From positions 1-46,066 of the forward strand of contig NZ_KB894001.1 of NCBI RefSeq assembly GCF_000374345.1: a DNA stretch of 46,066 nt, given 5' to 3'. The translations under genes were made by a program, and so were the position numbers. Within the stretch, counting starts at the first letter, position 1, and the number at the start of each line of letters is the position of its first letter. The notes under the pieces are model-generated. The model searched no databases. It had not been told where the DNA came from and saw only the letters and a list, made by a program, of their open reading frames with translations. The DNA comes from Heyndrickxia acidiproducens DSM 23148. Lineage in GTDB: Bacteria; Bacillota; Bacilli; Bacillales; Bacillaceae_C. Positions 7,035 through 16,575 of the stretch are shown in pieces.

Positions 7035-8585
7035 TTATTCGCCCTTTACCCACTTCTTCTGAAACGCCGCAATTTTTCCGTATTCTTCTGCCAGCAATTG
7101 CGAAACACGGATATAGATCGGAATCAGTTCCTGATAAACCGCTACATTTTCCGCAATTGGCTGGTGCGTATGGGTAGTGCCGACCCATTCTGAAACAATC
7201 GAGAAATCGTCAATTTCTCCGAGTGCGTACATACCGAGGACGATGGCGCCGAGGCAGGAGCTTTCAAAACTTTCCGGGACAACGACTTGCTGATTGAAAA
7301 TGTCGGCAAGCATCTGGCGCCACAGCTCGGATCTTGCAAAGCCGCCGGTTGCCTGAATTTTCTGCGGAACACCGATTATTTCCTGAAGCACGAGCATAAC
7401 CGTGTAGAGGTTTAAAATAACACCTTCCAGTACGGAACGAACCATATGCTCGCGTTTATGGTGCAGGCCGAGTCCGAAAAAGGAACCCCTTGCGTTTGCA
7501 TTCCAAATCGGGGCACGTTCGCCGGCGAGGTACGGATGGAAGATAAGGCCGTCCGATCCCGGGGCGACCCGCGCGGCAATTTTCGTCAGTACCTCATACG
7601 GATCGATGCCAAGCCTTTTTGCAGTTTCAACTTCGGCTGCGGCGAGTTCATCGCGCACCCACCGGAATGTCATGCCGCCGTTATTGACCGGCCCGCCGAC
7701 CACCCAATGGTTTTCCGTTAGCGCATAGCAGAAAATCCTGCCTTTTGGGTCGGTTACAGGTTTGTCCGTAACGGTCCGGATCGCGCCGCTTGTCCCGATC
7801 GTGATCGCAACAACACCAGGATCGATCGCGTTTACGCCCAGGTTGGACAGCACCCCGTCACTTGCTCCGGCTACAAATGGCGTGTCAGCCGGGATCCCGA
7901 TTTCGTCAGCATATTTTTGTTTTAAACCGGTAAGGGTAAATGTAGTCGGTACCGGTTGTGAGAGGTTCTCCGCTGTGATACCGGCAATCTCAAGTGCGCC
8001 TTTGTCCCATGTGAGCGCTTTTAAATTAAATAGCCCGGTTGCAGACGCAATTGAATAATCAATGACATATTCGCTAAAAAATTGATAAAAGATGTATTCT
8101 TTGATACCAATGAATTTATAGGTTTTTTTGAACAAAGCCGGTTCATCGTGCCGGAGCCAGGTGATCTTTGCCAGGGGCGACATCGGGTGGATCGGGGTGC
8201 CGGTTCTTCTGTATATGTCAATTCCATTCCGGCCCTTTTTGATTTCTTCCGCCCAGCCTGTTGCCCGTGCATCGGCCCAGGTGATGCAGCGGGTGAGCGG
8301 CCGGCATTCTTCGTCTACGGCAATCAGGCTGTGCATTGCCGCACTGAAGGATACGAGTTCAATATCCGCCGGGTTCACGCCGCTTTTTTTGATCGCAGTT
8401 TTCATTGTCTCTATTACCGCTCGGAAGATATCGCCGGGATCCTGTTCGGCTACTTGCGGCGACGGGCTGTACAATGGATAGCCTGTATGGTGCATGCCGA
8501 CGACCCTTCCTTTTTCGCCGAACAAGACAGATTTTGTTGACGTTGTACCGATATCTACGCCTAAATAATAGGATGAACTTGTCAT
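7035..8585 (-). CDS. gntK: Gluconate kinase, FGGY carbohydrate kinase family
   Basis: Phosphorylates gluconate to 6-phosphogluconate for the pentose-phosphate pathway. The 516-residue protein has the FGGY-family N-terminal DIGTTSTKSVLF phosphate-1 motif (about residues 10-21), GASDGVLSNLG and ITIGTSGAIR in the middle, and the C-terminal signature region QATGGFARSELWRQ. Length fits B. subtilis GntK (513). AGGAG lies 8-9 nt before the ATG. The neighbouring gntP remnant supports gluconate as substrate, although xylulose-type sugars cannot be excluded from motifs alone. No gntR is present beside it. Confidence 0.85.
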   Translation of the reverse strand: MTSSSYYLGVDIGTTSTKSVLFGEKGRVVGMHHTGYPLYSPSPQVAEQDPGDIFRAVIETMKTAIKKSGVNPADIELVSFSAAMHSLIAVDEECRPLTRCITWADARATGWAEEIKKGRNGIDIYRRTGTPIHPMSPLAKITWLRHDEPALFKKTYKFIGIKEYIFYQFFSEYVIDYSIASATGLFNLKALTWDKGALEIAGITAENLSQPVPTTFTLTGLKQKYADEIGIPADTPFVAGASDGVLSNLGVNAIDPGVVAITIGTSGAIRTVTDKPVTDPKGRIFCYALTENHWVVGGPVNNGGMTFRWVRDELAAAEVETAKRLGIDPYEVLTKIAARVAPGSDGLIFHPYLAGERAPIWNANARGSFFGLGLHHKREHMVRSVLEGVILNLYTVMLVLQEIIGVPQKIQATGGFARSELWRQMLADIFNQQVVVPESFESSCLGAIVLGMYALGEIDDFSIVSEWVGTTHTHQPIAENVAVYQELIPIYIRVSQLLAEEYGKIAAFQKKWVKGE

Positions 8586-8681
8586 GGGAAGTCAATCTCC
8601 TTTATGAACCTGTTGCTTCAAAATGGTTTCTGCAGTTCAGAAACGATTTTTTAAAATTTTTTCCAGCGTCTTTATTTTAAC

Positions 8682-8695
8682 TGAAACCGTTTTGG
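8682..8695. promoter_or_regulatory. Possible cre (CcpA) half-matching site upstream of gntK
   Basis: TGAAACCGTTTTGG matches the cre consensus (TGWAANCGNTNWCA) except at the last two bases. It lies about 100 nt before the gntK start. Carbon catabolite control of gluconate genes is known in Bacillus; this site is only a weak candidate. Confidence 0.3.
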
Positions 8696-8733
8696 TTTTA
8701 AACCTTTTGAAAAACCGCCGGGATCCGAATTGC

Positions 8734-8763
8734 TTGACAGGTGCCGGCTGCGGCCGACATACT
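8734..8763 (+). promoter_or_regulatory. Sigma-A promoter of the FMN-reductase operon
   Basis: TTGACA (8734-8739), an 18-nt GC-rich spacer and CATACT (8758-8763), 36 nt before the start codon at 8800. Confidence 0.6.
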
Positions 8764-8799
8764 AGCATAGAAAGTAATTTGACAAAAGGGGTTACAACC

Positions 8800-9342
8800 A
8801 TGACGATTGCAGTTATTTACGGAGGATCGCGCCCGCGCGGCAATACAGAGCTGCTGACAGAACGTGCAGTGGAAGGATTGCATGTGGAGCGCTTTTATTT
8901 AAAAGATGCGCATATTCTTCCGATCGAAGACAAACGCCATACGGAATCAGGATTTTCAAAAGTGGAGGATGATTATGGCATTCTCATTCAGCATATTTTA
9001 ATGTGTGACACGATTATCTTTGCAACGCCGATTTACTGGTACGGGATGTCGGGGCTGATGAAAAACTTCATTGATCGCTGGTCGCAAACATTGCGGGATC
9101 AGCAGTTTCCGGATTTTAAAAAAAGAATGGCGGAGAAAAACATTTATGTGATTGCAGTCGGCGGGGATAAACCGCGTATAAAAGGACTGCCGCTGATCCA
9201 GCAGTTTGCTTATATTTTTGGCTTTTTAGGCATGCATTTTGACGGTTACATACTTGGAGAGGGCAATAAACCCGGCGATATTGTACAAGATAAAGAGGCA
9301 ATCCTTGCAGCGGATCAATTAAATGAAACACTGAAAAGGTGA
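8800..9342 (+). CDS. NAD(P)H-dependent FMN reductase / flavodoxin-like oxidoreductase
   Basis: Flavodoxin-fold flavoprotein, probably reducing FMN or quinone-like acceptors with NAD(P)H in the cytoplasm. The N-terminal IYGGSRPRGNTELL is the phosphate-binding loop for FMN (about residues 5-18). ATPIYWYGMSGLMKNFIDRW (about 77-96) is the classical flavin-ring contact motif. The open frame begins at 8623, but the ATG at 8800 is chosen: it follows AAAAGGGG and the TTGACA promoter, giving 180 residues, normal for YwqN-like proteins. ytmA starts 3-6 nt after its stop, so the two are cotranscribed. Confidence 0.85.
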   Translation: MTIAVIYGGSRPRGNTELLTERAVEGLHVERFYLKDAHILPIEDKRHTESGFSKVEDDYGILIQHILMCDTIIFATPIYWYGMSGLMKNFIDRWSQTLRDQQFPDFKKRMAEKNIYVIAVGGDKPRIKGLPLIQQFAYIFGFLGMHFDGYILGEGNKPGDIVQDKEAILAADQLNETLKR

Positions 9343-9345
9343 TGC

Positions 9346-10131
9346 ATGATGAAGATCATGGTCGATAAGCAGCTTTTCCCCTCGCCGAATCCGCGTGTGC
9401 GCATGTATGTCGTCACCTATTTATCGGATGGATTAAAAGTGAAGGGGCTGCTCGCGGAACCGGATGACAACCATATATATGACGGCTTTTTGTATTTGCG
9501 CGGCGGCATCAAAAGCGTCGGCATGGTCCGCCCGGCGCGCATCGGCCAGTTTGCGTCGGAAGGTTTTATCGTGTTTGCGCCTTTTTACCGCGGCAACTGC
9601 GGCGGGGAAGGAAACGAGGATTTCGGCGGTGATGACCGCCATGATGCTTATTTTGGATTTGACCTGCTGCTGCAGCATGAACGGGTGGCGGGGAAAGTCC
9701 ATGTTTTCGGCTTTTCGCGCGGCGGCATCATGGCTGTCAGCACTGCTGTCATGAGACCGCAAACCGCATCACTTGTTACGTGGGGCGGTGTATCGGATAC
9801 AGCACTTACATATGTTGAACGCGTCGATTTAAGGAGGATGATGAAGCGTGTCATTGGCGGCACTCCGCAAAAGTATCCGCAGCGCTACCGGGAACGGACG
9901 CCGCTTTATCAGCTTGGTGCGATCTCATGCCCTGTTTTAATTATTCACGGCGAGCAGGACAAGAACGTTTCAGTTGAACATGCCCGCCGCCTGGAACGCG
10001 GGCTTGTGGCAGCTGGAAAGAGTGTGGAAACATGGTATTTCCCGCAGTTCACGCATTATTTTCCGCCTGCTGTGAACCGCCGCATGGTCCGCGATTTATG
10101 TGAATGGATGAAAAAACAGGTACGGCCATGA
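9346..10131 (+). CDS. ytmA: Alpha/beta hydrolase YtmA (prolyl oligopeptidase family)
   Basis: Predicted serine hydrolase of unknown substrate, 261 residues. Visible catalytic elements: nucleophile elbow GFSRGG (about 126-131), acid in IHGEQDKNVS (about 203-212) and histidine in FTHYFPP near residue 233. The N-terminal strand SDGLKVKGLLAEP is typical of acylaminoacyl-peptidase-like hydrolases. It follows the FMN reductase gene by a few bases. The ATG at 9349 has slightly better spacing to AAGGTG than 9346. B. subtilis YtmA lies in the same neighbourhood beside ytmB and pckA. Confidence 0.88.
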   Translation: MMKIMVDKQLFPSPNPRVRMYVVTYLSDGLKVKGLLAEPDDNHIYDGFLYLRGGIKSVGMVRPARIGQFASEGFIVFAPFYRGNCGGEGNEDFGGDDRHDAYFGFDLLLQHERVAGKVHVFGFSRGGIMAVSTAVMRPQTASLVTWGGVSDTALTYVERVDLRRMMKRVIGGTPQKYPQRYRERTPLYQLGAISCPVLIIHGEQDKNVSVEHARRLERGLVAAGKSVETWYFPQFTHYFPPAVNRRMVRDLCEWMKKQVRP

Positions 10132-10172
10132 TAAAATAAAAGCGCCAGGAAATTATTTTGGAGGTGATCCGG

Positions 10173-10415
10173 TTGGGAATGCCGGTCGACTTAAATACGA
10201 TGCTGATTACCCATGGGGAAGAAGAACGCGTTGAACAAAATCTATTTGAATTGAAAAAAACGGGCTACTGCCTGTACCCGCTTGATATCCCCGTTGAAGT
10301 ACGAAAAACACAGGAAAGCGAAGCAAGCGGCAGCGCCGTGATCCAAAAAATTGCGTGGGAAAAAGGGATGACTTTTATCCGCTATGAACTTGTATCACTG
10401 AATACGCCGAATTAA
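10173..10415 (+). CDS. ytmB: YtmB family protein (DUF2584)
   Basis: Small cytoplasmic protein of unknown function. Reading from TTG at 10173 gives 80 residues beginning MGMPVDLNTM, the length and start of B. subtilis YtmB. GGAGGTGAT sits 7 nt upstream of this TTG; the longer open frame starting at 10158 would place the start before that ribosome site. Last gene of the FMN reductase-ytmA-ytmB operon, ended by a terminator at 10418. Confidence 0.85.
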   Translation: MGMPVDLNTMLITHGEEERVEQNLFELKKTGYCLYPLDIPVEVRKTQESEASGSAVIQKIAWEKGMTFIRYELVSLNTPN

Positions 10416-10417
10416 CA

Positions 10418-10453
10418 GGTCTGGCGCCGCTAAATGGGTGCCGGGCCTTTTTT
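10418..10453 (+). terminator. Intrinsic terminator after ytmB
   Basis: Imperfect 11-bp stem GGTCTGGCGCC / GGTGCCGGGCC with an 8-nt loop, followed by TTTTTT (10448-10453). Confidence 0.85.
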
Positions 10454-10533
10454 GTCGGCTATCGGTACGGGGTCAATTGTTCTGGCCCACCTGAAGTCTT
10501 AAGGCGGACTTCACTGGTGCCGGGCCTTTTTTT
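10454..10533. repeat. Inverted copy of the dispersed repeat plus duplicated terminator arm
   Basis: From GGGTCAA to GCCGGGCC (about 10457-10526) this is an imperfect reverse complement of the segment at about 2513-2569 in the dps repeat block. It contains a TGAAGTC/GACTTCA stem. It ends with GGTGCCGGGCC followed by a T-run, duplicating the right arm of the ytmB terminator 79 nt upstream. Confidence 0.7.
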
Positions 10534-10617
10534 GTCCAGTTGGTGCAACAATTGGCATGAATCGATTGAGAATGAACATAATAATGCCGAGAACGAATTC
10601 AGGAAGGGGGGAGTGAA

Positions 10618-11052
10618 GTGTTTTTTGAAGAGCAAGCAGCAAACTATGATGCCTATGCCGTCATTTTTGACGCAAAAAACGAACGGATTGGCCTTGTGCA
10701 GACGAAAGATGGGGAATATACATTGCCAGGCGGGAAAATCGCACAGGGGGAAACTGATGTTGAGTGCCTTGAGCGCAGCGCCAGAGAAACTCTCGGCGCG
10801 GAACTGGAAGTCAGCGGCTATTTGGGGACTGCCTTACAATCTTCCCCGCTGCCACGGGAAGAGGAGCACATGGAAAGCGGGAACTTGTTTTATTTGGGGA
10901 AAATCGTGAAAAAAGCAGGACAGCCCCGGGAAGATTGCCATAACCTTGAATGGCTTCATCTTCATGAGGCTGTCCAAAAAGTAAAAGATCAACAACATAA
11001 ATGGGCCGTGGAGGAAGGAATCAGCGCCATTCAATCGAGCACTTTGTTTTAG
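10618..11052 (+). CDS. Nudix-superfamily protein with divergent Nudix box
   Basis: 144-residue protein starting at GTG after GGAAGGGGGGAG. A Nudix fold is evident from [15 protein letters not shown] (about residues 36-50). The rest of the box, however, reads [11 protein letters not shown] where REUXEEXGU is expected. The first conserved Glu is Ser, and the second Glu of the metal-binding EE pair is Thr. It may therefore hydrolyse poorly, use another metal set, or act as a binding protein. Its stop codon interlocks with that of the convergent pckA (4-nt overlap), with no terminator between. Confidence 0.75.
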   Translation: MFFEEQAANYDAYAVIFDAKNERIGLVQTKDGEYTLPGGKIAQGETDVECLERSARETLGAELEVSGYLGTALQSSPLPREEEHMESGNLFYLGKIVKKAGQPREDCHNLEWLHLHEAVQKVKDQQHKWAVEEGISAIQSSTLF

Positions 11053-12641
11053 TGTGAAGTGAAGGGCCCGCCCAGTTTTTCAATCTCACCCGGCAGCGAT
11101 GTGAACCTTTTGAAATTTTCTTTGAAACGTGCAGCTAGTGCGAGCACTTGCTCACGGTAAGCCTGTTTGTCCGGCCATGTTTCACTCGGAATAAGGACTT
11201 GGTCGGGAACACCTTCGATATGGAGCGGGATGTGCAAACCGAAAACTTCATCCTGCTTTGTTTCCGCGGCTTTTAATTTTCCTTCAATGGCGGCTTGCAC
11301 CATTGCCCGCGTATATTTCAGCTTCATTCTCGAGCCGGTGCCATATCCGCCCCCGGTCCAGCCGGTGTTGACAAGAAAGACCTGAACATTGTGCCTGGCA
11401 ATTTTATCACCCAGCATTTCGGCATAAACCGCGGGTTCAAGCGGCAGGAATGGTGCGCCAAAACAGGTGGAAAAAGTGGCTTCCGGGCTGGTCACCCCGC
11501 GTTCGGTGCCGGCCAGTTTTGACGTATAGCCGCTTAGAAAATGGTACATCGCTTGTTCCTTTGTTAATTTGCTGATTGGCGGCAGCACACCGGAGGCATC
11601 CGCCGTGAGAAACAGAATCGTGCCCGGGTGCCCGGCCATGCCCGTACGAGCGAAATTTTCGATGTTTTCGATCGGGTATGCCGCCCGTGTATTTTCCGTC
11701 ATTGTATTTTTGTCAAACAGCGGCCTGCGCGAATCCGGATCGATGACCACATTTTCGAGCACGGTGCCGAACTGGATGGCCCGGTAAATCTCCGGTTCTT
11801 TTTCTTCAGAGAGGCCGATGCACTTTGCATAGCAGCCGCCTTCAATATTAAAAATCCCCTGATCTGACCACCCGTGTTCGTCATCGCCGATTAAGGCCCG
11901 GTTCGGATCGGCGGATAAAGTTGTTTTCCCGGTGCCGGATAAGCCAAAGAAAAGTGCGGTAGTCCCGTCTTCTCCGGCATTGGCGGAACAGTGCATGGAT
12001 AGGATGCCCTGCTTTGGCAGCAGATAATTCATGATTGAAAAGATACTTTTTTTCATTTCCCCGGCATACTCAGTTCCGCCAATTAAAACGATGCGGCGCT
12101 CGAGCGAAATGATGATAAATGCTTCCGAGCGGGTGCCATCCACCGCCGGATCGGCTTTTAGATGCGGTGCGGACAAGATTGTAAAAGCGGCCTCGCGGGT
12201 CTGCTGTTCTCCCGCTTTTGGCCGGATAAACAATTGGTGCGCAAATAAATTATGCCAGGCCAATTCATTGACAACCTGGATGGGAAGGCGGCAGGAAGGG
12301 TCTGCACCCGCATAGCCTTTAAAAACAAATAGTTCATTTTTGCTTTTTAAATACTGCTTTATTTTTTCGTATAGATGGTCAAATACCTCTGCAGAAATCG
12401 GCTGGTTTACCGTCCCCCAGTCGACAAGATCCTTTGATTCGGCATCCGCGACAATGAATTTGTCCAGTGGCGAACGCCCCGTATATTTCCCCGTGACAGC
12501 GGAGACGGCGCCTTCAGACGTTAGGACCGCTTCTTTCCGTTCGAGAATTTTTTCGATGAGCTGCGGTACGGAAAGCTGACTGTAAACATTTTCTCCCGAC
12601 AGCAATTGATTCAGATCATTTGAAGTGCCAATAAGATCCAT
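11049..12641 (-). CDS. pckA: Phosphoenolpyruvate carboxykinase (ATP)
   Basis: Converts oxaloacetate and ATP to phosphoenolpyruvate, CO2 and ADP, the first step of gluconeogenesis. The 530-residue protein has [11 protein letters not shown] near the N terminus. The kinase-1a P-loop [12 protein letters not shown] is at residues 232-243, followed by the metal-binding [22 protein letters not shown] stretch and the C-terminal [11 protein letters not shown]. All residues I can check are conserved and the length is standard. It diverges from metK across a 536-nt regulatory gap, the same arrangement as in B. subtilis. A TATACT box at 12697-12692 on the minus strand is the likely -10; no strong -35 is seen, consistent with repressor or activator control (CcpN in B. 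subtilis). Confidence 0.97.
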   Translation of the reverse strand: MDLIGTSNDLNQLLSGENVYSQLSVPQLIEKILERKEAVLTSEGAVSAVTGKYTGRSPLDKFIVADAESKDLVDWGTVNQPISAEVFDHLYEKIKQYLKSKNELFVFKGYAGADPSCRLPIQVVNELAWHNLFAHQLFIRPKAGEQQTREAAFTILSAPHLKADPAVDGTRSEAFIIISLERRIVLIGGTEYAGEMKKSIFSIMNYLLPKQGILSMHCSANAGEDGTTALFFGLSGTGKTTLSADPNRALIGDDEHGWSDQGIFNIEGGCYAKCIGLSEEKEPEIYRAIQFGTVLENVVIDPDSRRPLFDKNTMTENTRAAYPIENIENFARTGMAGHPGTILFLTADASGVLPPISKLTKEQAMYHFLSGYTSKLAGTERGVTSPEATFSTCFGAPFLPLEPAVYAEMLGDKIARHNVQVFLVNTGWTGGGYGTGSRMKLKYTRAMVQAAIEGKLKAAETKQDEVFGLHIPLHIEGVPDQVLIPSETWPDKQAYREQVLALAARFKENFKRFTSLPGEIEKLGGPFTSH

Positions 12642-12795
12642 TTCGTTAATCCGCCCCTTTGAACAAAATAAAACGCTTTTAAACGAATATTAGTATAACA
12701 TATTTATAAAAGTCTTCCACACTTTTTCGACAATTAATGGTTGCAAAAGAAGGAAAAATGAAAGGGCTTGCGGCTGGAATTATTGATGTGAAGCA

Positions 12796-12824
12796 TTGAC
12801 ACGGCCCGTCAAATCGCGTATGAT
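12796..12824 (+). promoter_or_regulatory. Sigma-A promoter of metK
   Basis: Consensus TTGACA (12796-12801), exactly 17 nt, then TATGAT (12819-12824). The S-box RNA would start about 7-10 nt downstream. Confidence 0.85.
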
Positions 12825-12840
12825 TTTACTTTGAACGGAT

Positions 12841-13053
12841 ACTCTTATCCCGAGCTGGTGGAGGGACGGGCCCTATGAAACCCAGCAACCCGCTTCTGGA
12901 ACAGGCTGATGCACTCGCAATGCATGGGCTGCTTGAATTCCAGGCAAAGGTGCTAACCTGCAGCAAGGAGATTCCTTGGACGATAAGAGTGAAAGGCGCG
13001 ATTGAGTAAAAATCAAAACCTTTCCACTCTCAAATCAGTGAGGAAAGGTTTTT
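12841..13053 (+). ncRNA. SAM-I (S-box) riboswitch controlling metK
   Basis: S-adenosylmethionine-sensing leader. The aptamer is closed by P1 ACTCTTATC (12841-12849) / GATAAGAGT (12982-12990). It carries the family motifs GAGGGACGGGCCC, ATGAAACCCAGCAACC, AAGGTGCTAACC and CCTTGGACGATAAG. Expression platform: terminator AAAACCTTTCC (13015-13025) / GGAAAGGTTTTT (13042-13053). The competing antiterminator would pair the 3' side of P1 (AAGAGTG and AAAGG) with CCTTTCCACTCT (13019-13030). High SAM thus favours termination before metK, the enzyme that makes SAM. Confidence 0.97.
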
Positions 13054-13177
13054 ATTATAGGCTTTTTATTTGCGACTTCTCCTATTAATATACTTGGAAT
13101 TTAGCCCGCTTCTGCGTATTCCAAAATCAGGGATACGAGTATCGAAACAGCACGTGACACAAAGGAGGAAAAAGTTC

Positions 13178-14389
13178 ATGTCAAAAAGGCGGCACTTATT
13201 TACATCGGAATCTGTAACAGAAGGCCATCCCGATAAAATCTGCGACCAGATTTCCGATGCCATTTTAGATGCCATTCTAGCAAAAGATCCAAATGCCCGT
13301 GTAGCTTGCGAAACTTCTGTTACGACAGGGCTTGTCCTGGTGACCGGTGAAATTTCCACCAATACATATGTGGATATTACAAAAGTGGTGCGCCAAACCA
13401 TAAAAGAAATTGGCTATACCCGCGCAAAATACGGCTTTGACGCCGAAACATGCGCTGTGTTGACCTCCATTGATGAACAGTCAGCAGATATTGCCATGGG
13501 TGTTGACAAAGCATTGGAAGCGCGTGAAGGGCAGATGAGTGATGCGGAAATTGAAGCGATTGGTGCCGGCGATCAGGGCTTAATGTTCGGCTTTGCCTGC
13601 AATGAAACAGAAGAATTAATGCCGCTGCCGATTTCCCTTGCCCATAAACTGGCGCGCCGCCTGGCCGAAATCCGCAAGCAGGATGTACTTCCGTATTTGC
13701 GGCCGGATGCGAAAACGCAGGTGACCGTTGAATATGACGAAAATAACCAGCCTGTGCGAATTGATACGATTGTGATATCCACTCAGCATGATCCGGATAT
13801 CAGCCTGGACCGGATTCACGCGGATATGAAAAAATATGTGATCGATCAGGTTGTTCCGTCCGCGCTGATTGATGCGGACACCAAATATTTCATTAATCCG
13901 ACCGGCCGTTTCGTCATTGGCGGGCCGCAGGGGGATGCCGGTTTAACAGGCCGCAAAATTATCGTCGATACATACGGAGGTTATGCCCGCCACGGCGGCG
14001 GTGCATTCTCGGGAAAAGATCCAACAAAAGTGGATCGTTCCGCTGCCTATGCCGCCCGTTATGTCGCAAAAAACATTGTCGCAGCCGGGCTTGCAGAAAA
14101 ATGTGAAGTCCAGCTTGCGTATGCGATCGGGGTAGCAAGTCCGGTTTCCATTTCCATTGATACATTCGGTACCGGGAGAGTCTCTGAAGACGTGCTAATT
14201 GATGCTGTGCAGGCCAACTTTGATTTGCGCCCGGCCGGCATTATTAAAATGCTTGATCTGCGCCGCCCGATTTACCGGCAAACCGCAGCGTACGGGCATT
14301 TTGGCCGCAATGATTTGAACGTGCCATGGGAAAAGACGGATAAATCCGAGGTGTTAAACCTGTTTGTACAAAACCATCAGGAAAAATGA
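13178..14389 (+). CDS. metK: S-adenosylmethionine synthetase
   Basis: Makes SAM from methionine and ATP. Reading from the ATG at 13178 (after AAAGGAGGAA) gives 403 residues. The upstream extension to 13070 runs through leader RNA and is not translated. Motifs: [19 protein letters not shown] near the N terminus, [10 protein letters not shown] in the middle, and [18 protein letters not shown] (about 265-282), which holds ATP- and K+-binding residues. Controlled by the SAM-I riboswitch directly upstream and closed by a terminator at 14401. Confidence 0.98.
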   Translation: MSKRRHLFTSESVTEGHPDKICDQISDAILDAILAKDPNARVACETSVTTGLVLVTGEISTNTYVDITKVVRQTIKEIGYTRAKYGFDAETCAVLTSIDEQSADIAMGVDKALEAREGQMSDAEIEAIGAGDQGLMFGFACNETEELMPLPISLAHKLARRLAEIRKQDVLPYLRPDAKTQVTVEYDENNQPVRIDTIVISTQHDPDISLDRIHADMKKYVIDQVVPSALIDADTKYFINPTGRFVIGGPQGDAGLTGRKIIVDTYGGYARHGGGAFSGKDPTKVDRSAAYAARYVAKNIVAAGLAEKCEVQLAYAIGVASPVSISIDTFGTGRVSEDVLIDAVQANFDLRPAGIIKMLDLRRPIYRQTAAYGHFGRNDLNVPWEKTDKSEVLNLFVQNHQEK

Positions 14390-14400
14390 TGAGGACAGAT

Positions 14401-14437
14401 GGAGCAGACCCCGTAATTTGGGTTTGCTCCTTTTTTT
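14401..14437 (+). terminator. Intrinsic terminator after metK
   Basis: Stem GGAGCAGACCC / GGGTTTGCTCC with an 8-nt loop, then seven T residues. Confidence 0.9.
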
Positions 14438-14592
14438 GGCCTTTCCCCAAAACAATATATTTCTTTTTTAACAAATCCGCTTTTCCTCTGCAAAGCTCCG
14501 GAAAAAATGCTAATATGTTATTATGTTTGTTGAAAATTCCCGGCGAGATTTGTCAGGTAAGCATTTGCTTGTCAGAAAGTTTTATCCACCAT

Positions 14593-14620
14593 TTGTTTTT
14601 TTGTGAAAAAATCTTAAAAT
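14593..14620 (+). promoter_or_regulatory. Candidate promoter of asnB
   Basis: TTGTTT (14593-14598), 16 nt and TAAAAT (14615-14620), 51 nt before the asnB ATG. The surrounding A/T-rich sequence lowers confidence. Confidence 0.45.
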
Positions 14621-14670
14621 AGAGGTTGTACGATTCAGAGACGAATTTATCAAAGTAGGTGACTTTTATA

Positions 14671-16569
14671 ATGTGCGGATTTATTGGCTGTGTCCATGAT
14701 AAAACCATCGCATTATCAGATGAAGATAGACAGTTATTTAAAAGTATGAACCATGTGATCGAGCACCGCGGCCCGGATGATGAAGGCTTTTATGAAGATG
14801 AGCATATCCAGTTCGGGTTCCGCCGTCTGAGTATCATTGACATCGCGGCGGGGCATCAGCCGTTAACCTATGAAAATGAACGGTACTGGATTATTTTTAA
14901 TGGTGAAATTTACAACTATGTGGAACTGCGTGAGGAATTGCGAAAAGAAGGGCTTACGTTTGAAACTTCTTCAGATACAGAAGTGATTCTTGCTTTATAC
15001 AGCCATCTCGGTGAAAAAGCGATTGAAAAACTGCGCGGCATGTTTGCGTTTGCCATTTGGGATAAACAGGAGCAGACACTATGCGGCGCCCGCGACCCGT
15101 TCGGCATCAAACCGTTTTTCTATTATCAGGACGGCGATCAAATGTTTTTCGGTTCGGAAAAGAAAAGTATTCTGCTCGCAATGGAAAATCCTGAACTCAA
15201 TTACGATGCCGTACAGCATTATTTAACCTACCAATTTGTGCCGGAACCTTTCAGCATGACAAAAGGCATTAACAAATTGGAACCGGGCCATTATTTTACA
15301 AAGAAAATCGGCAAACCGATGGAAATCAAACAGTATTGGAAAGCATCGTTCCACCCGGTCCGCAAAAGCGAAGACGAATTTATTAAAGAAGTGCGCGACG
15401 TCATGATCGATTCAGTTAAAGTCCATATGCGCAGTGATGTTCCGGTTGGCGCTTTTCTTTCGGGCGGGATTGATTCCTCGATTACCGCATCGATTGCCAA
15501 ACAATTCCATCCGGCCATAAAAACATTCTCTGTCGGGTTCGAACGTGAAGGCTTCAGCGAAATTGATGTTGCCAAAGAAACGGCGGAAAAACTCGGTGTT
15601 GAAAATATCAGTTATGTCATCTCACCAAAAGAATATATGGAAGAATTGCCGAAAATTATCTGGTATTTGGATGATCCGCTTGCCGACCCTGCCTGTGTGC
15701 CGCTATACTTTGTCGCGCGCGAAGCAAGAAAGCATGTGACCGTTGTTTTATCCGGTGAAGGCGCAGATGAATTATTCGGCGGCTATAATATTTACCGTGA
15801 ACCGCAATCCCTTGAAGTGTTTAATAAAATCCCGGCTGCCGGCAAAACGCTTTTGAAAGCTTTGGCAAAAGTCCTTCCTGAAGGGGTCAAGGGCAAGAGC
15901 TTTATTGAACGCGGTGTAACGCCGATGGAAGACCGCTATATCGGCAACGCGAAAATGTATACGGAAGAAGAAAAACATGACTTGCTCCGCACTTACCATG
16001 AGGGGCTGGATTACCGCGAGATTACAAGGCCGCTGTATAACGAAACAAAAGGGTATGACCCGGTGGATCGCATGCAGTATATTGATATCCACACCTGGAT
16101 GCGCGGCGATATTTTGTTGAAAGCGGACCGGATGACGATGGCCCATTCGCTTGAACTGCGTGTACCGTTTTTGGATAAGGAAGTATTCCGGGTTGCCTCG
16201 CAAATTCCGGCAAGCTTAAAAACAGCCAATCATACGACGAAATATGTGCTCAGAAAAGCGGCGGAAGGGATTGTCCCGGATCATGTGCTGAACCGCAAGA
16301 AACTCGGCTTCCCGGTTCCGATCCGCCACTGGCTGAAAAATGAGATGCATGACTGGGCGGTGCAGATCATTAAAGAAAGCCCGACCGATGAGATCATCAA
16401 TAAGCAGTATGTGTTAAAACTATTGGAAGACCATTGTGCCGGGAAACTTGATTACAGCCGGAAAATCTGGACGGTCCTGATTTTCATGTTGTGGCATGCC
16501 GTTTTCGTGGAAGACAAATACGGCTTCCAAAAAAGCGCCCGCAGTGAACTGGCCGGCGCGATGATGTAA
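14671..16569 (+). CDS. asnB: Asparagine synthetase (glutamine-hydrolysing)
   Basis: Transfers ammonia from glutamine to an aspartyl-AMP intermediate to make asparagine. The ATG at 14671 is chosen because the mature enzyme needs an N-terminal Cys directly after Met (MCGFIGCVHD), the amidotransferase nucleophile. The glutaminase domain runs to about residue 205, with FNGEIYNY and the GIKPFFYY region. The PP-loop SGGIDSS is at about 264-270. Full length is 632 residues, equal to B. subtilis AsnB. It follows metK, as in B. subtilis, but has its own promoter region and a strong terminator. Confidence 0.97.
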   Translation: MCGFIGCVHDKTIALSDEDRQLFKSMNHVIEHRGPDDEGFYEDEHIQFGFRRLSIIDIAAGHQPLTYENERYWIIFNGEIYNYVELREELRKEGLTFETSSDTEVILALYSHLGEKAIEKLRGMFAFAIWDKQEQTLCGARDPFGIKPFFYYQDGDQMFFGSEKKSILLAMENPELNYDAVQHYLTYQFVPEPFSMTKGINKLEPGHYFTKKIGKPMEIKQYWKASFHPVRKSEDEFIKEVRDVMIDSVKVHMRSDVPVGAFLSGGIDSSITASIAKQFHPAIKTFSVGFEREGFSEIDVAKETAEKLGVENISYVISPKEYMEELPKIIWYLDDPLADPACVPLYFVAREARKHVTVVLSGEGADELFGGYNIYREPQSLEVFNKIPAAGKTLLKALAKVLPEGVKGKSFIERGVTPMEDRYIGNAKMYTEEEKHDLLRTYHEGLDYREITRPLYNETKGYDPVDRMQYIDIHTWMRGDILLKADRMTMAHSLELRVPFLDKEVFRVASQIPASLKTANHTTKYVLRKAAEGIVPDHVLNRKKLGFPVPIRHWLKNEMHDWAVQIIKESPTDEIINKQYVLKLLEDHCAGKLDYSRKIWTVLIFMLWHAVFVEDKYGFQKSARSELAGAMM

Positions 16570-16575
16570 AATCAT

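Noticed and set aside
13070..13177. Upstream extension of the metK reading frame
   Set aside because: Lies in riboswitch leader RNA; a perfect ribosome site precedes the ATG at 13178.
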